This document shows positions 7,820 through 16,997 of a stretch of DNA of 64,000 nucleotides, in pieces. The stretch covers positions 1 through 64,000 of the forward strand of contig CAJTGE010000028.1 of assembly GCA_910575795.1 (NCBI GenBank), written 5' to 3'. The notes beneath the pieces are model-generated. The model did not search any database. It saw only the letters and a program-made list of their open reading frames with translations, and was not told where the DNA came from. The translations under genes and the position numbers were made by a program. Origin of the DNA: Clostridiaceae bacterium (lineage in GTDB: Bacteria > Bacillota > Clostridia > Lachnospirales > Lachnospiraceae). Positions within the stretch are counted from its first letter, which is position 1. Each line of letters opens with the position of its first letter.

Positions 7820-8464
7820 TTGTTCCAAAAGTTGTCCCAAAAGTTGTTCCCAAAGCTCCCAAACCTCAACCCTCTCTCCTGCGCCGCCGCATTCCTGAGC
7901 AGCGCGTTCCTGGCCTTTGGGCTCTATCATGTGCATTCGTTTTCCGGCGTCACGGAAGGGGGCGTCCTGGGCATGACGCTTCTTCTTGAGCGCTGGGCCC
8001 GCATATCCCCGGCCGTGTCCGGCCTTGTCATGAATATCGCCTGCTATGCTCTGGGCTTTCGTCTGCTTGGAAAGGAATTTATCGGCTATTCCGCCATCGC
8101 ATCCGCAGGCTTTTCCATTTCCTACAAACTGTGCGAGCAGACCGAACCCCTGTGGCCCTGGCTCGCGGATGCCCCTCTTTTCGCCTCCCTTTACGGGGCC
8201 GTGTTTGTCGGCGCCGGCGCCGGCGTATGCGTGCGGATCGGAGGCGCGCCGGGCGGGGACGACGCCCTGGCCATGAGCCTGTCGCACCTGACCAAATGGA
8301 AGATTGAGCGGGTTTACCTCCTGACTGACTTCATCGTCCTTGGCCTGTCCTTAAGCTATATCCCGATCCGGAAAATCGGCTATTCCGTCTTAACCGTCCT
8401 CTTATCCGGGCAGATCATTGGGTGGATTCAGCGCATACCGCTTCCCAAACAGCCGTCCGGCTGA
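7820..8464 (+). CDS. YitT-family integral membrane protein (214 aa, no DUF2179)
   Basis: About five hydrophobic segments with the YitT pattern: HSFSGVTEGGVLGMTLLLERW near residue 40, a GKEFIGYSAIAS block and the GGAPGGDDALAMSLS loop. The start is TTG 7820, nine bases behind AAGGAA; the longer upstream frame has no RBS. Most YitT proteins are ~280 residues and carry a cytoplasmic DUF2179 domain. Here the protein ends after the membrane part, so it is a short form. Its function is unknown across the family. The last 63 bases overlap the convergent Na/Pi transporter gene. Confidence 0.8.
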   Translation: MFQKLSQKLFPKLPNLNPLSCAAAFLSSAFLAFGLYHVHSFSGVTEGGVLGMTLLLERWARISPAVSGLVMNIACYALGFRLLGKEFIGYSAIASAGFSISYKLCEQTEPLWPWLADAPLFASLYGAVFVGAGAGVCVRIGGAPGGDDALAMSLSHLTKWKIERVYLLTDFIVLGLSLSYIPIRKIGYSVLTVLLSGQIIGWIQRIPLPKQPSG

Positions 8465-9460
8465 TTTTACCGGCATGCCGTCCGGGATCAGGCGGCGGAC
8501 CAGCCGTTCCAGAAATCCGGACAGCGGCAGCATCAGCAGCACGCACAGGACATTAAATACCGTGTGGGCCGCGGCGATGCCAGTCAGGGAGGCCGCTTCT
8601 GTCAGGAACAGGGGGCTGTAAAGCGCCCGCAGGGCCATAAACACCGTCAGGCAGACCGCTGAACCGATGACATTAAAGGACAGATGCACCAATGCGGCGC
8701 GCTTTGCATTCTTCCCCGCTCCCACGCAGGAAATCATCGCGGTCGCACATGTTCCGATATTCTGGCCCATGATAATGGGAATGGCCGCGCCGTAGGTAAC
8801 GGCGCCTGTGGCGGCCAGCGCCTGCAGGATCCCTACGGAAGCGGAGCTTGACTGGATGGCGGCCGTTAAGAGCGCGCCGGCCAGAAGGCCCAGGATCGGG
8901 TTCTGGAACATGATAAAGAGGCGTTGGAAGGCCGGAACACTGCTCAGTCCCGAGACAGCGCCGGACATTTGCTCCATGCCGGACATGAGAATCGCAAATC
9001 CGAGCAGGATAAGGCCCGTTTCCTTCTTCTTTTCCTCCTTAAAAAACATATAGAGCAGCATCCCGGCAAATGCCAGAACCGGGGTAAACGAGGATGGCTT
9101 GAGCAGCCTCACAAACATGCTGCCCCCGTCGATCCCGGCCAGGCTGAGAAACCATGCCGTGACCGTTGTGCCGATATTCGCGCCCATAATCACATGGACC
9201 GCCTGCTTAAGCGTCATGAGCCCGGAGCTTACAAAACCGACTACCATGACGGTTGTCGCGGAGGAGCTCTGGATCACGGCCGTAACCCCCAGCCCGGTAA
9301 GAAGCCCGGCAATTTTGTTTGTTGTCAGCTTTTTTAGAAGCGCTTCCAGGCTCCCGCCCGCCCGGCGCTCCAGCGCCTGGCCCATCAGATTCATGCCGAA
9401 CAGAAACAGACTCAAGCCTCCCAGCATCGTCAGCGCATGAAATATATCCATAAAATCCAA
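8402..9460 (-). CDS. Na+/phosphate cotransporter family protein (352 aa)
   Basis: Two inverted Na_Pi_cotrans repeats. The first has LFLFGMNLMGQALE and the QSSSATT motif near residue 65; the second has a matching QSSSASVG near residue 205, with GANIGTT and GQNIGTC loops. About eight membrane segments are visible. The protein ends without the PhoU-like cytoplasmic tail found in NptA proteins of ~550 residues. It likely imports phosphate, or recaptures leaked phosphate, with sodium. It lies just downstream of a PhoR/PhoB-like pair on the same strand, which suggests phosphate control. Confidence 0.85.
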   Translation of the reverse strand: MDFMDIFHALTMLGGLSLFLFGMNLMGQALERRAGGSLEALLKKLTTNKIAGLLTGLGVTAVIQSSSATTVMVVGFVSSGLMTLKQAVHVIMGANIGTTVTAWFLSLAGIDGGSMFVRLLKPSSFTPVLAFAGMLLYMFFKEEKKKETGLILLGFAILMSGMEQMSGAVSGLSSVPAFQRLFIMFQNPILGLLAGALLTAAIQSSSASVGILQALAATGAVTYGAAIPIIMGQNIGTCATAMISCVGAGKNAKRAALVHLSFNVIGSAVCLTVFMALRALYSPLFLTEAASLTGIAAAHTVFNVLCVLLMLPLSGFLERLVRRLIPDGMPVKSAGRLFGKRYALNPPNDLPG

Positions 9461-9604
9461 TCCTTTCTTTTATCGTATTTGATTCCCGCCCGCTGCCCGG
9501 CCGCAGAGGCCGTCCCGCAAACAGGAACCTGATTTTATGGAACCATGGTATCATGCAAATATCAAATTTGTTATCCGGGATTTGTAAAATCTGTGTAAAG
9601 TATC

Positions 9605-9652
9605 TGGCGCAGCATTGCATGGATTTGCTGGCGCAGCATTGCATGAATTCGC
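9605..9652 (+). repeat. Two tandem copies of a 24-bp repeat
   Basis: TGGCGCAGCATTGCATG followed by GATTTGC and then AATTCGC: two adjacent 24-base units differing at two positions. They lie in the 245-bp gap between the histidine kinase stop and the transporter start. No gene is visible there. Confidence 0.6.
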
Positions 9653-9705
9653 TATCCGCGCCCGTCGCATCCCCATCCTTATAACCGTTCCGGTAACCCG
9701 AACCG

Positions 9706-11367
9706 TTACCCTTCCTTCGGAAACCGCACCGTCACCGTCGTTCCTCGTCCCGGGGCGCTCTCCAGCTCGATCCGGGCGTGATGCAGCCTTGCCGCGTGCT
9801 TGACAATCGAGAGGCCAAGGCCCGTCCCGCCGATCTCCCTGGAATGGCTTTTGTCCACGCGGTAAAACCGTTCAAACACGCGCTCCTGATGCTCTGCCGG
9901 TATCCCGATCCCCGTATCGCGCACGGATAAGACGGCCTCCTTCTCCCGGTTAAACACTCTGACTTCCGCCTCGCCGCCCGCCCGGTTATATTGGATCGCA
10001 TTGTCACAGAGGTTAAAAATAATGCTGCTGATTAGCTGCAAAACGCCGTACACCGGAGCGGCGCTTCCGCATAATGTCAGGCGGATCCCCGCCGCCTCTG
10101 CCTTGGGCTTAAGCCTCTGCACCATGCTTTCGGCCAGCTCGTACAGATCCACGTTTTCCTGTTTTACATCGCCTGTCCCCTCGTCTAAATGGGACAGGCT
10201 GATAATATCCCCCACCAGGGCAATCATGCGCTGCGCCTCCAGCCAGATCCGCTCTGAAAAGGCGGCGATATCCTCCGGCTTTACAAGTCCTTCCTTCAAA
10301 AGCTCCGCATAACCGGAAATGGAGTGCAGGGGCGTTTTGAGCTCATGCGAGACATTGGCCGTAAACTCACGGCGCATCTGCTCCGCGCTCTGTTTTTCCG
10401 TAATGTCAAAGATGAGCAGCACAATACCGGCCACCGTCTGCCCGGTGACAATCGGGCTCGCGTTGATCTGATATTCCAGTTCGCCGGCCCGCATGACGGT
10501 CTGCGCATATTCACCGGATTTTGCCTGCTCTAACAGCGCCTTAAGTCCGGTGGAAAAGCACGCCGCGAGGATGTCCTCCCCTGCGCAGGACGCCGGAAGG
10601 CCGAGAAGCCGGGACGCCGCGTGGTTGACGCTTAAAACTACCCCTTTCCCGTTTAAGAGAATCAGCCCCTCGTTCATATTGTCCGCGGCCGCGTTAAATT
10701 GGGCCTGCCGCTGGCGCAGCTCCAATGCCTGGCGTTTTAGCTGCCTCTGCTGGCTGGCAATGCGTTCCAGCACCGGCCGCAGCTCCGGATAACTCCCCTG
10801 ATCCGCCGGCTCGTCCAGATTCAGATCATTGAGCGGCTTTACAATGCTTTTTGAGAGGCGGAAGGCCAGAAAAAGAGAAAGAAGGACAGCCAGGCCCGCA
10901 ACGATCAGCACCTTATCCAGGACGCCCGCGAGCAGCATCCATACCGTGTACTGTGTATCCGCCAGCCGCAGCACGCTGCCGTCCGGAAGCCGCTTGGCAG
11001 TATAGAACAGGCGTTCCGTTAATGTGTCCGAGTAGCGGACGCTCTCGCCATAGCCGTCGCGCAGGGCGGCCGCGATCTCCTCGCGCCCCAGGTGGCTGTC
11101 CATCCCGGCGGCATCTGACCCGGTGTCGTAGAGCACCGCTCCGTCCGGTCCGATCCAGGTGATGCGGTAAATCCCGGCCTCCAAATCCCTAAAATAAGCG
11201 GCCCCTTCATGGGCGGCGCCCTGCGCCGCCAGCTCGGTCTGCGCCCGCAGGCGGTTCATCTGGATTTCTGAAAAATCGTCGTACAGCACTCCCAGTATGA
11301 CCGCGGCAGAGGCCAGAAACACGCTGATGGAGGCAACGCAGATTGACTGGAAAATACGTCTCGTCAT
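9706..11367 (-). CDS. PhoR-like sensor histidine kinase (553 aa)
   Basis: N-terminal membrane helix (residues ~5-28), an extracytoplasmic sensor loop, a second helix (~150-172), a short linker, a PAS domain (~215-320), HisKA with the phospho-acceptor in NVSHELKTPL (near residue 345) and HATPase_c with the N box NLCDNAIQYN plus DTGIGIPAEHQERVFERFYR and GTGLGLSIVK. This order matches PhoR/WalK-type kinases. It senses an extracellular or membrane signal and phosphorylates the adjacent response regulator, whose stop it overlaps by four bases. The neighbouring Na/Pi transporter makes phosphate limitation the best guess. Confidence 0.9.
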   Translation of the reverse strand: MTRRIFQSICVASISVFLASAAVILGVLYDDFSEIQMNRLRAQTELAAQGAAHEGAAYFRDLEAGIYRITWIGPDGAVLYDTGSDAAGMDSHLGREEIAAALRDGYGESVRYSDTLTERLFYTAKRLPDGSVLRLADTQYTVWMLLAGVLDKVLIVAGLAVLLSLFLAFRLSKSIVKPLNDLNLDEPADQGSYPELRPVLERIASQQRQLKRQALELRQRQAQFNAAADNMNEGLILLNGKGVVLSVNHAASRLLGLPASCAGEDILAACFSTGLKALLEQAKSGEYAQTVMRAGELEYQINASPIVTGQTVAGIVLLIFDITEKQSAEQMRREFTANVSHELKTPLHSISGYAELLKEGLVKPEDIAAFSERIWLEAQRMIALVGDIISLSHLDEGTGDVKQENVDLYELAESMVQRLKPKAEAAGIRLTLCGSAAPVYGVLQLISSIIFNLCDNAIQYNRAGGEAEVRVFNREKEAVLSVRDTGIGIPAEHQERVFERFYRVDKSHSREIGGTGLGLSIVKHAARLHHARIELESAPGRGTTVTVRFPKEG

Positions 11368-12038
11368 CGCGGCCCCTCCATCCGGTAGCCCACGCCGCGG
11401 ACGGTCTTTATATACGCGCCGGCGTCCTGAAGCTTCGTGCGGAGCGTGCCGATATGTACGTCGATCGTCCTCGTCTCGCCCGCAAACTCCGCGCCCCAGA
11501 TGCTGAACAGAAGCTCCTCCCTGGTAAATACCCGCCCCGGATGCCTCATGAACTTTAAAAGCAGCTCATATTCCTTTCTTGTCAGATTTACCTCTTCATG
11601 GTTCCACTTTACTGTGTGCTCATTCTCGTTCAGCACGAGCCCGCCTGCCCGCAGCGCCTCCTTTTCCGGCTCCGGGCGCGAGCGGCGCAGCACGGCCTTC
11701 ACGCGCGAAACCATTTCCATCATACCAAACGGCTTGGACAGATAATCATCCGCGCCAAGGTCAAGCCCCATCACCTTGTCATACTCCGTTCCCTTCGCGG
11801 TCGCCATGATGACCGGAATCTGCGCCGCGGCCGGATCGGCGCGCATCCGCTTTAAAACCGAGATCCCGTCCTCGCCCGGGAGCATGATATCTAACATCAC
11901 CAGATCCGGCTTTGTCTCCCGCAGCGCCGCCCAGAATGATCCCGCCTCCGAAAAGCCGGCTGCCTCAAGCCCTGCGCTGCGCAGGGCATAGATCATCAGC
12001 TCACGGATACTGCTGTCATCCTCTACACAAAAAATCAT
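11364..12038 (-). CDS. PhoB-like OmpR-family response regulator (224 aa)
   Basis: Receiver domain with acidic pocket EDD (residues 6-8), phospho-acceptor in VMLDIMLPGEDG (near residue 53) and the KPFGMMEMVSR lysine. A winged-helix DNA-binding domain follows (LTRKEYELLLKFMRHPGRVFTREELL ... VRGVGYRM). The ATG at 12038 is chosen because the GGGGAGG site sits seven bases before it, while the ATG two codons earlier is only one base from it. It is cotranscribed with the kinase at 9706-11367. Confidence 0.9.
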   Translation of the reverse strand: MIFCVEDDSSIRELMIYALRSAGLEAAGFSEAGSFWAALRETKPDLVMLDIMLPGEDGISVLKRMRADPAAAQIPVIMATAKGTEYDKVMGLDLGADDYLSKPFGMMEMVSRVKAVLRRSRPEPEKEALRAGGLVLNENEHTVKWNHEEVNLTRKEYELLLKFMRHPGRVFTREELLFSIWGAEFAGETRTIDVHIGTLRTKLQDAGAYIKTVRGVGYRMEGPR

Positions 12039-12093
12039 CGGCATTCCTCCCCTTTCTCCGAGAGTACATCTGGATGGCTGCGCGTTCGCAGCA

Positions 12094-13584
12094 TCATCTC
12101 CCATATTTGTCCTTCAGGTACTGTATATAGTATTTCGGTGAAAAATCCTCTCCTGTGATTTCTCTCAGAAGCTCGCGGCTCGTTTTCAGCTTTCCGTACT
12201 GGTGGATGCGCTCCCTTAAATACGCCCGGATCACATCCAGCCTTCCCTCCCGCAAGAGCCGGTCCAGATCCATCTCCTTTTTCATGTGGAAATATATCTG
12301 CGCCCCAAAGGCGCTCCCCAGCGCGTAGGACGGGAAATAGCCAAACGACCCCTGCGACCAGTGGATATCCTGCAGCGCCCCTTCCGCATCGTTCCCGGGG
12401 CGCACGCCCAGATATTCCTCATATTTCCGGTTCCAGATCTCAGGGAGATCCGTTACCGGCACATCGTCCTCGATGAGCATTTTTTCGATCTCATACCGGA
12501 TCAGCACATGGAGCGAATACGACAGCTCGTCCGCCTCGGTCCGTATAAGGCCCGGCGCGGTCCGGTTTACAGCCGCCAGAAAATCGTCCAGGGCCACGCT
12601 TTTAAGCGGTTCCCCAAAGATCTCTGTCACCCGCCCATAGATCGGCTCCCAAAAGGCCCTGCTTCTCCCGATGATATTTTCAAAAAAACGCGACTGGCAC
12701 TCATGCATGCCCATAGACGAACCCTGCCCCAGCACGGTCTGCGTCAGATCATCCCGGATCCCGAGCTCATACAGCGCATGCCCCGTCTCATGGATCACGG
12801 AAAAGATCGACGAATCGATCCGTTTTCTGTAGTGCGTGGTAATCCGCACATCGTGATTGTGCAGGTTCGTCGTAAAGGGATGGGCGCTCACCGCCATCAC
12901 GCCCCTGTTAAAATCAAAGCCCACATACTCTGCCAGAAAGCGCGCGGCCTCCTCCTGCGCGTGAAGCGGATAATCCGCTGACAAAAATGAATCGTCCACA
13001 TCCGCGCACGCTTTCTGCGCTTTTCTTTGCAGCGGCACAAGCGCTTCCCTGAGCTCCCCAAAGAACGCATCCAGCGCTTCCATGGAAAAATCCTTTTCAT
13101 ACGAGTCAAGCATCACATCATAGAGCTTCTGTCCCTCCTTTGCCTGGTAGGAGGCAAACCGCTTCTGATACTCCACGATCGTCTCCAGCATCGGGGCAAA
13201 CTTCTGGAAATCCTGCTCCTCCTTTGCCTTTGCCCAAACCCCGGTCGCAACCGCCCGAAGCTTTGCAAACTCCCGGTACTCCCCGGCCGGTATGCAGGAG
13301 AGCCGCTCCATCTCCTCCTTAACCTCTTTAAGCATAGCCTCTTCCGTCCCTGAAAGACCGCCCTCCCGGCAGCACGCCGCTGCGGCCCCTCTCATCTCCT
13401 CTGAAACCATCATCTCACGGTACTGCTCCGACAGTGAACCAATGGTTTTGGCCGTATACTCATCCGCTTCTTTTGGCGCCAGCGTCTCATTATCCCACTC
13501 AAACAAGGCCATCGCCGCCTGAAGGGCCATCGCCTTCTCCATCACAGCCTCGAACCTCTCAAATGCTCTGTTCATTTTGTTCAT
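12094..13584 (-). CDS. M32 family metallocarboxypeptidase (Taq type, 496 aa)
   Basis: Full-length member of the thermostable carboxypeptidase 1 family. The zinc motif HETGH lies in VIHETGHALYELG near residue 265, followed by the family's ESQSRFFEN-like text (HECQSRFFENIIGRS) and the IRTEADELSYSLHVLIRYE segment. It is a cytoplasmic enzyme that trims C-terminal residues from peptides. The gene stands alone, with 55 bases to the response regulator start downstream and a weak AT-rich promoter region (13585-13717) upstream. Confidence 0.9.
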   Translation of the reverse strand: MNKMNRAFERFEAVMEKAMALQAAMALFEWDNETLAPKEADEYTAKTIGSLSEQYREMMVSEEMRGAAAACCREGGLSGTEEAMLKEVKEEMERLSCIPAGEYREFAKLRAVATGVWAKAKEEQDFQKFAPMLETIVEYQKRFASYQAKEGQKLYDVMLDSYEKDFSMEALDAFFGELREALVPLQRKAQKACADVDDSFLSADYPLHAQEEAARFLAEYVGFDFNRGVMAVSAHPFTTNLHNHDVRITTHYRKRIDSSIFSVIHETGHALYELGIRDDLTQTVLGQGSSMGMHECQSRFFENIIGRSRAFWEPIYGRVTEIFGEPLKSVALDDFLAAVNRTAPGLIRTEADELSYSLHVLIRYEIEKMLIEDDVPVTDLPEIWNRKYEEYLGVRPGNDAEGALQDIHWSQGSFGYFPSYALGSAFGAQIYFHMKKEMDLDRLLREGRLDVIRAYLRERIHQYGKLKTSRELLREITGEDFSPKYYIQYLKDKYGR

Positions 13585-13717
13585 CTCCTTTGATGTAAGT
13601 GAATATTAATCGCCATTAGTATATCACATTTCTTAAAAAAAATGTGGAAAATAATCAAACGGCCCAGACGGCCTTAATCGTTACATATTTGCTACAAATC
13701 GGAGCGGAAGCTTTGGC

Positions 13718-14419
13718 TCAATAACAATAATAATGCCATCTCGTCCTAATATATACCCCGCGCCCCTGTCTCCTCCCGGATTGCCAGATCACATGTCCGG
13801 GAAGCACGCTCCCCGATTCCAGGAGCCTTCTCGCATTCTCCCAGTTCCTTCCCGTCGGCTCCCTGTAATAATTCCCGTCCCGCGTACACGTATACTGCCC
13901 CTTCTGAAACACCACCCCTCTCACCGTATCCGGAAACGAAGGATGGTTTCTCCGGTTCAAAACCACAGAGCCCACGTAGAGCTGTTCCTCATCCGGATAA
14001 CTCTGGCACTCCCCGGCCAGGACATGCGCCATCACATACAAATCATCCTCCGTATACGAAAGCGCGCCCGTTCCCGCGTCCCCTGCGCCAAAAACCTTGT
14101 CAGCTCCTTCGGACGCCCCCTCTCCGGATCCGGCGCCATCCGCCATGCCGTCCACTGTTTCCCCTTCCCCTGAGCCGCCGTTCCCGGCCGCTTCCTCCTG
14201 GGCCGCCGCGTTCCCGGCAGGCCCGCTTAACATATCCTCTCTGACAGCGCTCCCATCTCCCGCTTCCCCATCCAAAATCCCATTCTCCGCACACGCCCCG
14301 GCCTGCCCGTATCCGCCGTCCTCCTCAGCCAGAATCCTCAAAGGCGCAAGGCTCAGCACAGCCAGCAGGGGGACTGCGCAGATGATGCATATTACTTTCT
14401 TTAACATAATTTTTAACAT
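13718..14419 (-). CDS. SleB/CwlJ-type cell wall hydrolase, secreted (233 aa)
   Basis: N-terminal signal peptide (residues 1-31, KKVICIICAVPLLAVLSLAP then LAEEDGG), an acidic Gly/Ala/Glu-rich spacer (~32-120) and a C-terminal Hydrolase_2 domain. The domain carries the glutamate in VLAGECQSYPDEEQLYVGSVVLNR and QGRGVYIRTRWHYYCY at the end. The family cleaves spore cortex or vegetative peptidoglycan. The low-complexity spacer, rich in GAGDG-type text, probably spans the wall. ATG 14419 follows AAAAGGAGCCAT. Confidence 0.85.
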   Translation of the reverse strand: MLKIMLKKVICIICAVPLLAVLSLAPLRILAEEDGGYGQAGACAENGILDGEAGDGSAVREDMLSGPAGNAAAQEEAAGNGGSGEGETVDGMADGAGSGEGASEGADKVFGAGDAGTGALSYTEDDLYVMAHVLAGECQSYPDEEQLYVGSVVLNRRNHPSFPDTVRGVVFQKGQYTCTRDGNYYREPTGRNWENARRLLESGSVLPGHVIWQSGRRQGRGVYIRTRWHYYCY

Positions 14420-14606
14420 ATGGCTCCTTTTCTCTTCTTTGCAACCATCCTTATTACTTTACTGTTGCGTTTTACACACTTTATTATTTCTATTTTTTAC
14501 TAATATATGTCATTTCCGTTAAAAATATATGTTAAATCGTAATATTTAGATGCTGCGCTGTCAGCGCCCCCGCCTTTTTCACGGCGCAAACAATCCTCCC
14601 GCCTGT

Positions 14607-14760
14607 GCACTCCCGGAATCTCACAAAATGTTACTGTTCACATCCCTGCCGGGCTGTGCCCAGTAACACGCTTCGCGATGCACACAAACCGCAAAAATTC
14701 GGATTGTCTGATGTGCGGGCAGTAACCACAAAATCAGGCGCAGCGAGATTCCGAGAGTAC
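14607..14760. repeat. Imperfect terminal inverted repeat element, MITE-like candidate
   Basis: GCACTCCCGGAATCTC (14607-14622) matches the reverse complement of 14745-14760 at 14 of 16 bases. Just inside, GTTACTG (14630-14636) pairs with CAGTAAC (14720-14726). The ~120-bp interior has no gene. It fills most of the 14420-14830 gap and looks like a small non-autonomous element or a large RNA hairpin. Confidence 0.4.
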
Positions 14761-14765
14761 ATACC

Positions 14766-14793
14766 TTGCATAATACCCAAAAAGCGTTATACT
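14766..14793 (+). promoter_or_regulatory. Promoter of the NUDIX gene
   Basis: TTGCAT at 14766-14771, a 16-base spacer, then TATACT at 14788-14793. It ends 37 bases before the NUDIX start codon, which follows CAGGAGGAATTGCA. Confidence 0.7.
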
Positions 14794-14830
14794 TGTTCCA
14801 ACAGGAACTCACACACCAGGAGGAATTGCA

Positions 14831-15283
14831 ATGATTGAAGCAACGAGCTGCGGCGGTGTGGTTATTTTTCGCGGTAAAATTCTGGTTCTGTATAAGAATT
14901 ACAAGAACAAATATGAAGGCTGGGTTTTACCCAAGGGAACTGTAGAAGCAGGAGAAGACTATAAAGAAACAGCGCTGCGCGAGGTCAGGGAGGAGACCGG
15001 CGTCGCGGCCTCCATCATCAAATACATCGGCAAAAGCCAGTATTCCTTTAATACGTCCCAGGACATGGTGGAAAAGGATGTTCACTGGTATCTGATGATG
15101 GCGGACAGCTATTACAGTAAACCACAGCGTGAGGAATATTTCCTTGACTCCGGATATTACAAATTCTACGAAGCATACCATTTGCTGAAATTTTCAAATG
15201 AAAAGCAGATACTGGAGAAGGCTTACAACGAATATCTCGATTTAAAGAAGAGTAATCTCTGGGGAAATAAAAAATATTTCTGA
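14831..15283 (+). CDS. NUDIX hydrolase (150 aa)
   Basis: A complete Nudix box, GTVEAGEDYKETALREVREE followed by TGV (residues ~37-59), which binds the metal and hydrolyses a nucleoside diphosphate linked to another group. The flanking WVLPKG strand and CGGVVIFRGKILVL N-terminus resemble the Ap4A/MutT-like group, but the substrate cannot be assigned. The single-gene unit has its own promoter and a strong AGGAGGAA site, and is transcribed opposite to its neighbours. Confidence 0.85.
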   Translation: MIEATSCGGVVIFRGKILVLYKNYKNKYEGWVLPKGTVEAGEDYKETALREVREETGVAASIIKYIGKSQYSFNTSQDMVEKDVHWYLMMADSYYSKPQREEYFLDSGYYKFYEAYHLLKFSNEKQILEKAYNEYLDLKKSNLWGNKKYF

Positions 15284-15353
15284 TCCTGTCAGAACGCGCT
15301 CTGCCGTTCGCTTAGGGGGCTGTCAGGAAAGCTTTGCGCACACAGTCCCGGCC

Positions 15354-15383
15354 GGGGCGGGGAAGATCCCTCTTCCCCGCCCC
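15354..15383. terminator. GC-rich stem-loop between convergent genes
   Basis: Perfect 13-bp stem, GGGGCGGGGAAGA (15354-15366) and its complement (15371-15383), around TCCC. No long T-run follows on either strand. Its position between the convergent NUDIX and PBP genes suggests a bidirectional terminator or barrier. Confidence 0.5.
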
Positions 15384-15461
15384 GCGCGCCGCATAAACAG
15401 TATATCTTTGCCGCATGGATCTGTGCGTCCGGGCAGGGGAGACGTTTCCTTTCTTCCCGCT

Positions 15462-16997
15462 CTACCCGCCTCCTCCCTGCCGTTTTGCAAAGTACGCGTC
15501 AAATACAGCCCTCGCGACAGGAGCGGCGACCCGCCCCCCGGAGCCGGCTGTTTCTGCGATCACGCAGATGGCGATCGCCGGGTTATCAGCCGGGGCATAT
15601 CCCACGAACCAGGAATGCGTCTCTTTTCCCGTCTCAAATTCCGCGGATCCGGTCTTTCCGGCCGCTGTATAGCGATCCGTCTTAAGGGCGGATCCCGTCC
15701 CGTTCTCCACGGCCTGCTTTAAAAGTTCAGCAAGAAACGCCGCGTCAGAGGCGGACATCAGGCTGCCATATGCCGAAGGAAGGAATTTGCGGATGGTCTG
15801 TCCCCCCACATTTTCCACATGATCAATCATATACGGCTTCATGAGCGTCCCTCCGTTCGCGATCGCGGCGATCAGCAGCAGGTTGTGAAGCGGCGTCATC
15901 TGCGTCTTTCCCTGCCCGATCGCAGTCTGTAAGCGCTCCCACTCATCCGCTCCCTCATCCATCACAAAGGAGCTCTCATTATACGGCATGGAATAGGGAA
16001 GCGGCGAATTAAACAGGACGCTCTCCGCCAGGCTCTTAAAGCGGCCCGCATCCAGTGAAAGGCCGATCTGCGCGAATGCGCCGTTGCACGAGTTGGCAAA
16101 TGCCTGAATCAGGTTCTGATCCCCGTGCGCCTCGCTGTGAAAGCATTTGATCGCGTACCCGCCGCTCTGAAAAACGCCTGTGCAGTGGAAGGTAAAATCC
16201 TGCCATGTATCCGGATTCTCCCTCATATACTCCAGCGCGGTCAGGATCTTAAAGGTCGAGCCCGGCGGATAGCGTCCCTGTGTGGCGCGGTTTAAAAGCT
16301 GGGCAGACGTATTGTCCGGGGAAATGAGCGCTTCCCACATCTCATCCACCTGATTGGCGTCAAATCCCGGCTGGGAAACCATTGCCAGAATCTTTCCCGT
16401 ATCCGGCTCCATGGCGATCACCGCGCCCGCATGGCTCCCAAGCGCGTCGGCGGCCGCCCTCTGCAGATCCGCATCCAGGGTGGCGACTGCCTGATCGCCC
16501 GGGCTTTTCACCCCCTTCAGCTCACGGAACACCTTTTCAAGCAGGTTCACATGCGAGGAAAGAAGATAATAATTCGCCTGGGCCTCCAGCCCGGTCCGTC
16601 CGTTTAAGCCGCAATAGCCCACGGCGTGCACAAACAGGCTGCCAAACGGGCAGCCCCGCGTCTCCGTCCCGTCCGCGGCCACGATTGTCTCCGCCAGCGT
16701 CTGACCGTCGCTGCTTACGATACGGCCCCTCACAATGCGGTCCGAAAAGCGGTCCAGCCGGGCATTATACGGGCTTCCGATCACATTTTCACTCTCAAAC
16801 TGGATAAACCAGCCGAAATAAACGGCCATAGCGATAAAGACCGCGGTCACCATATAGGCGATTCCCATAATCTTCCCGTCCGCCCTGCCCTTTATCTCCT
16901 TTTTTTCCTTTTTTGCCTTTTTCCCCTTAAAGCCCTTAAAACCCGCGAAGCCTGCGGGCCGCCCTTTACCGCCCGCAGCCGTATCATCCCTCTTCAT
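15462..16997 (-). CDS. Class B penicillin-binding protein (transpeptidase, 511 aa)
   Basis: A Lys-rich cytoplasmic start, one membrane anchor (about residues 43-65), a short pedestal region and the transpeptidase domain. The motifs are SxxK (GSTFKI near residue 250), SxN (NSCNGA near residue 310) and KTG (AGKTGSAEF near residue 450). It cross-links peptidoglycan outside the membrane. ATG 16997 is chosen because GAGGAGG lies six bases before it inside the end of the FtsW/RodA-type gene; the frames overlap by 14 bases. Such adjacent SEDS-bPBP pairs act together as glycosyltransferase and transpeptidase. It is shorter than PBP2/FtsI and resembles the PbpA type. Confidence 0.9.
   Translation of the reverse strand: MKRDDTAAGGKGRPAGFAGFKGFKGKKAKKEKKEIKGRADGKIMGIAYMVTAVFIAMAVYFGWFIQFESENVIGSPYNARLDRFSDRIVRGRIVSSDGQTLAETIVAADGTETRGCPFGSLFVHAVGYCGLNGRTGLEAQANYYLLSSHVNLLEKVFRELKGVKSPGDQAVATLDADLQRAAADALGSHAGAVIAMEPDTGKILAMVSQPGFDANQVDEMWEALISPDNTSAQLLNRATQGRYPPGSTFKILTALEYMRENPDTWQDFTFHCTGVFQSGGYAIKCFHSEAHGDQNLIQAFANSCNGAFAQIGLSLDAGRFKSLAESVLFNSPLPYSMPYNESSFVMDEGADEWERLQTAIGQGKTQMTPLHNLLLIAAIANGGTLMKPYMIDHVENVGGQTIRKFLPSAYGSLMSASDAAFLAELLKQAVENGTGSALKTDRYTAAGKTGSAEFETGKETHSWFVGYAPADNPAIAICVIAETAGSGGRVAAPVARAVFDAYFAKRQGGGG

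Noticed and set aside
15157..15170. ATTCTACGAAGC copy of the invertible-site half
   Set aside because: It lies inside the NUDIX coding sequence and encodes ordinary residues; no palindrome around it.
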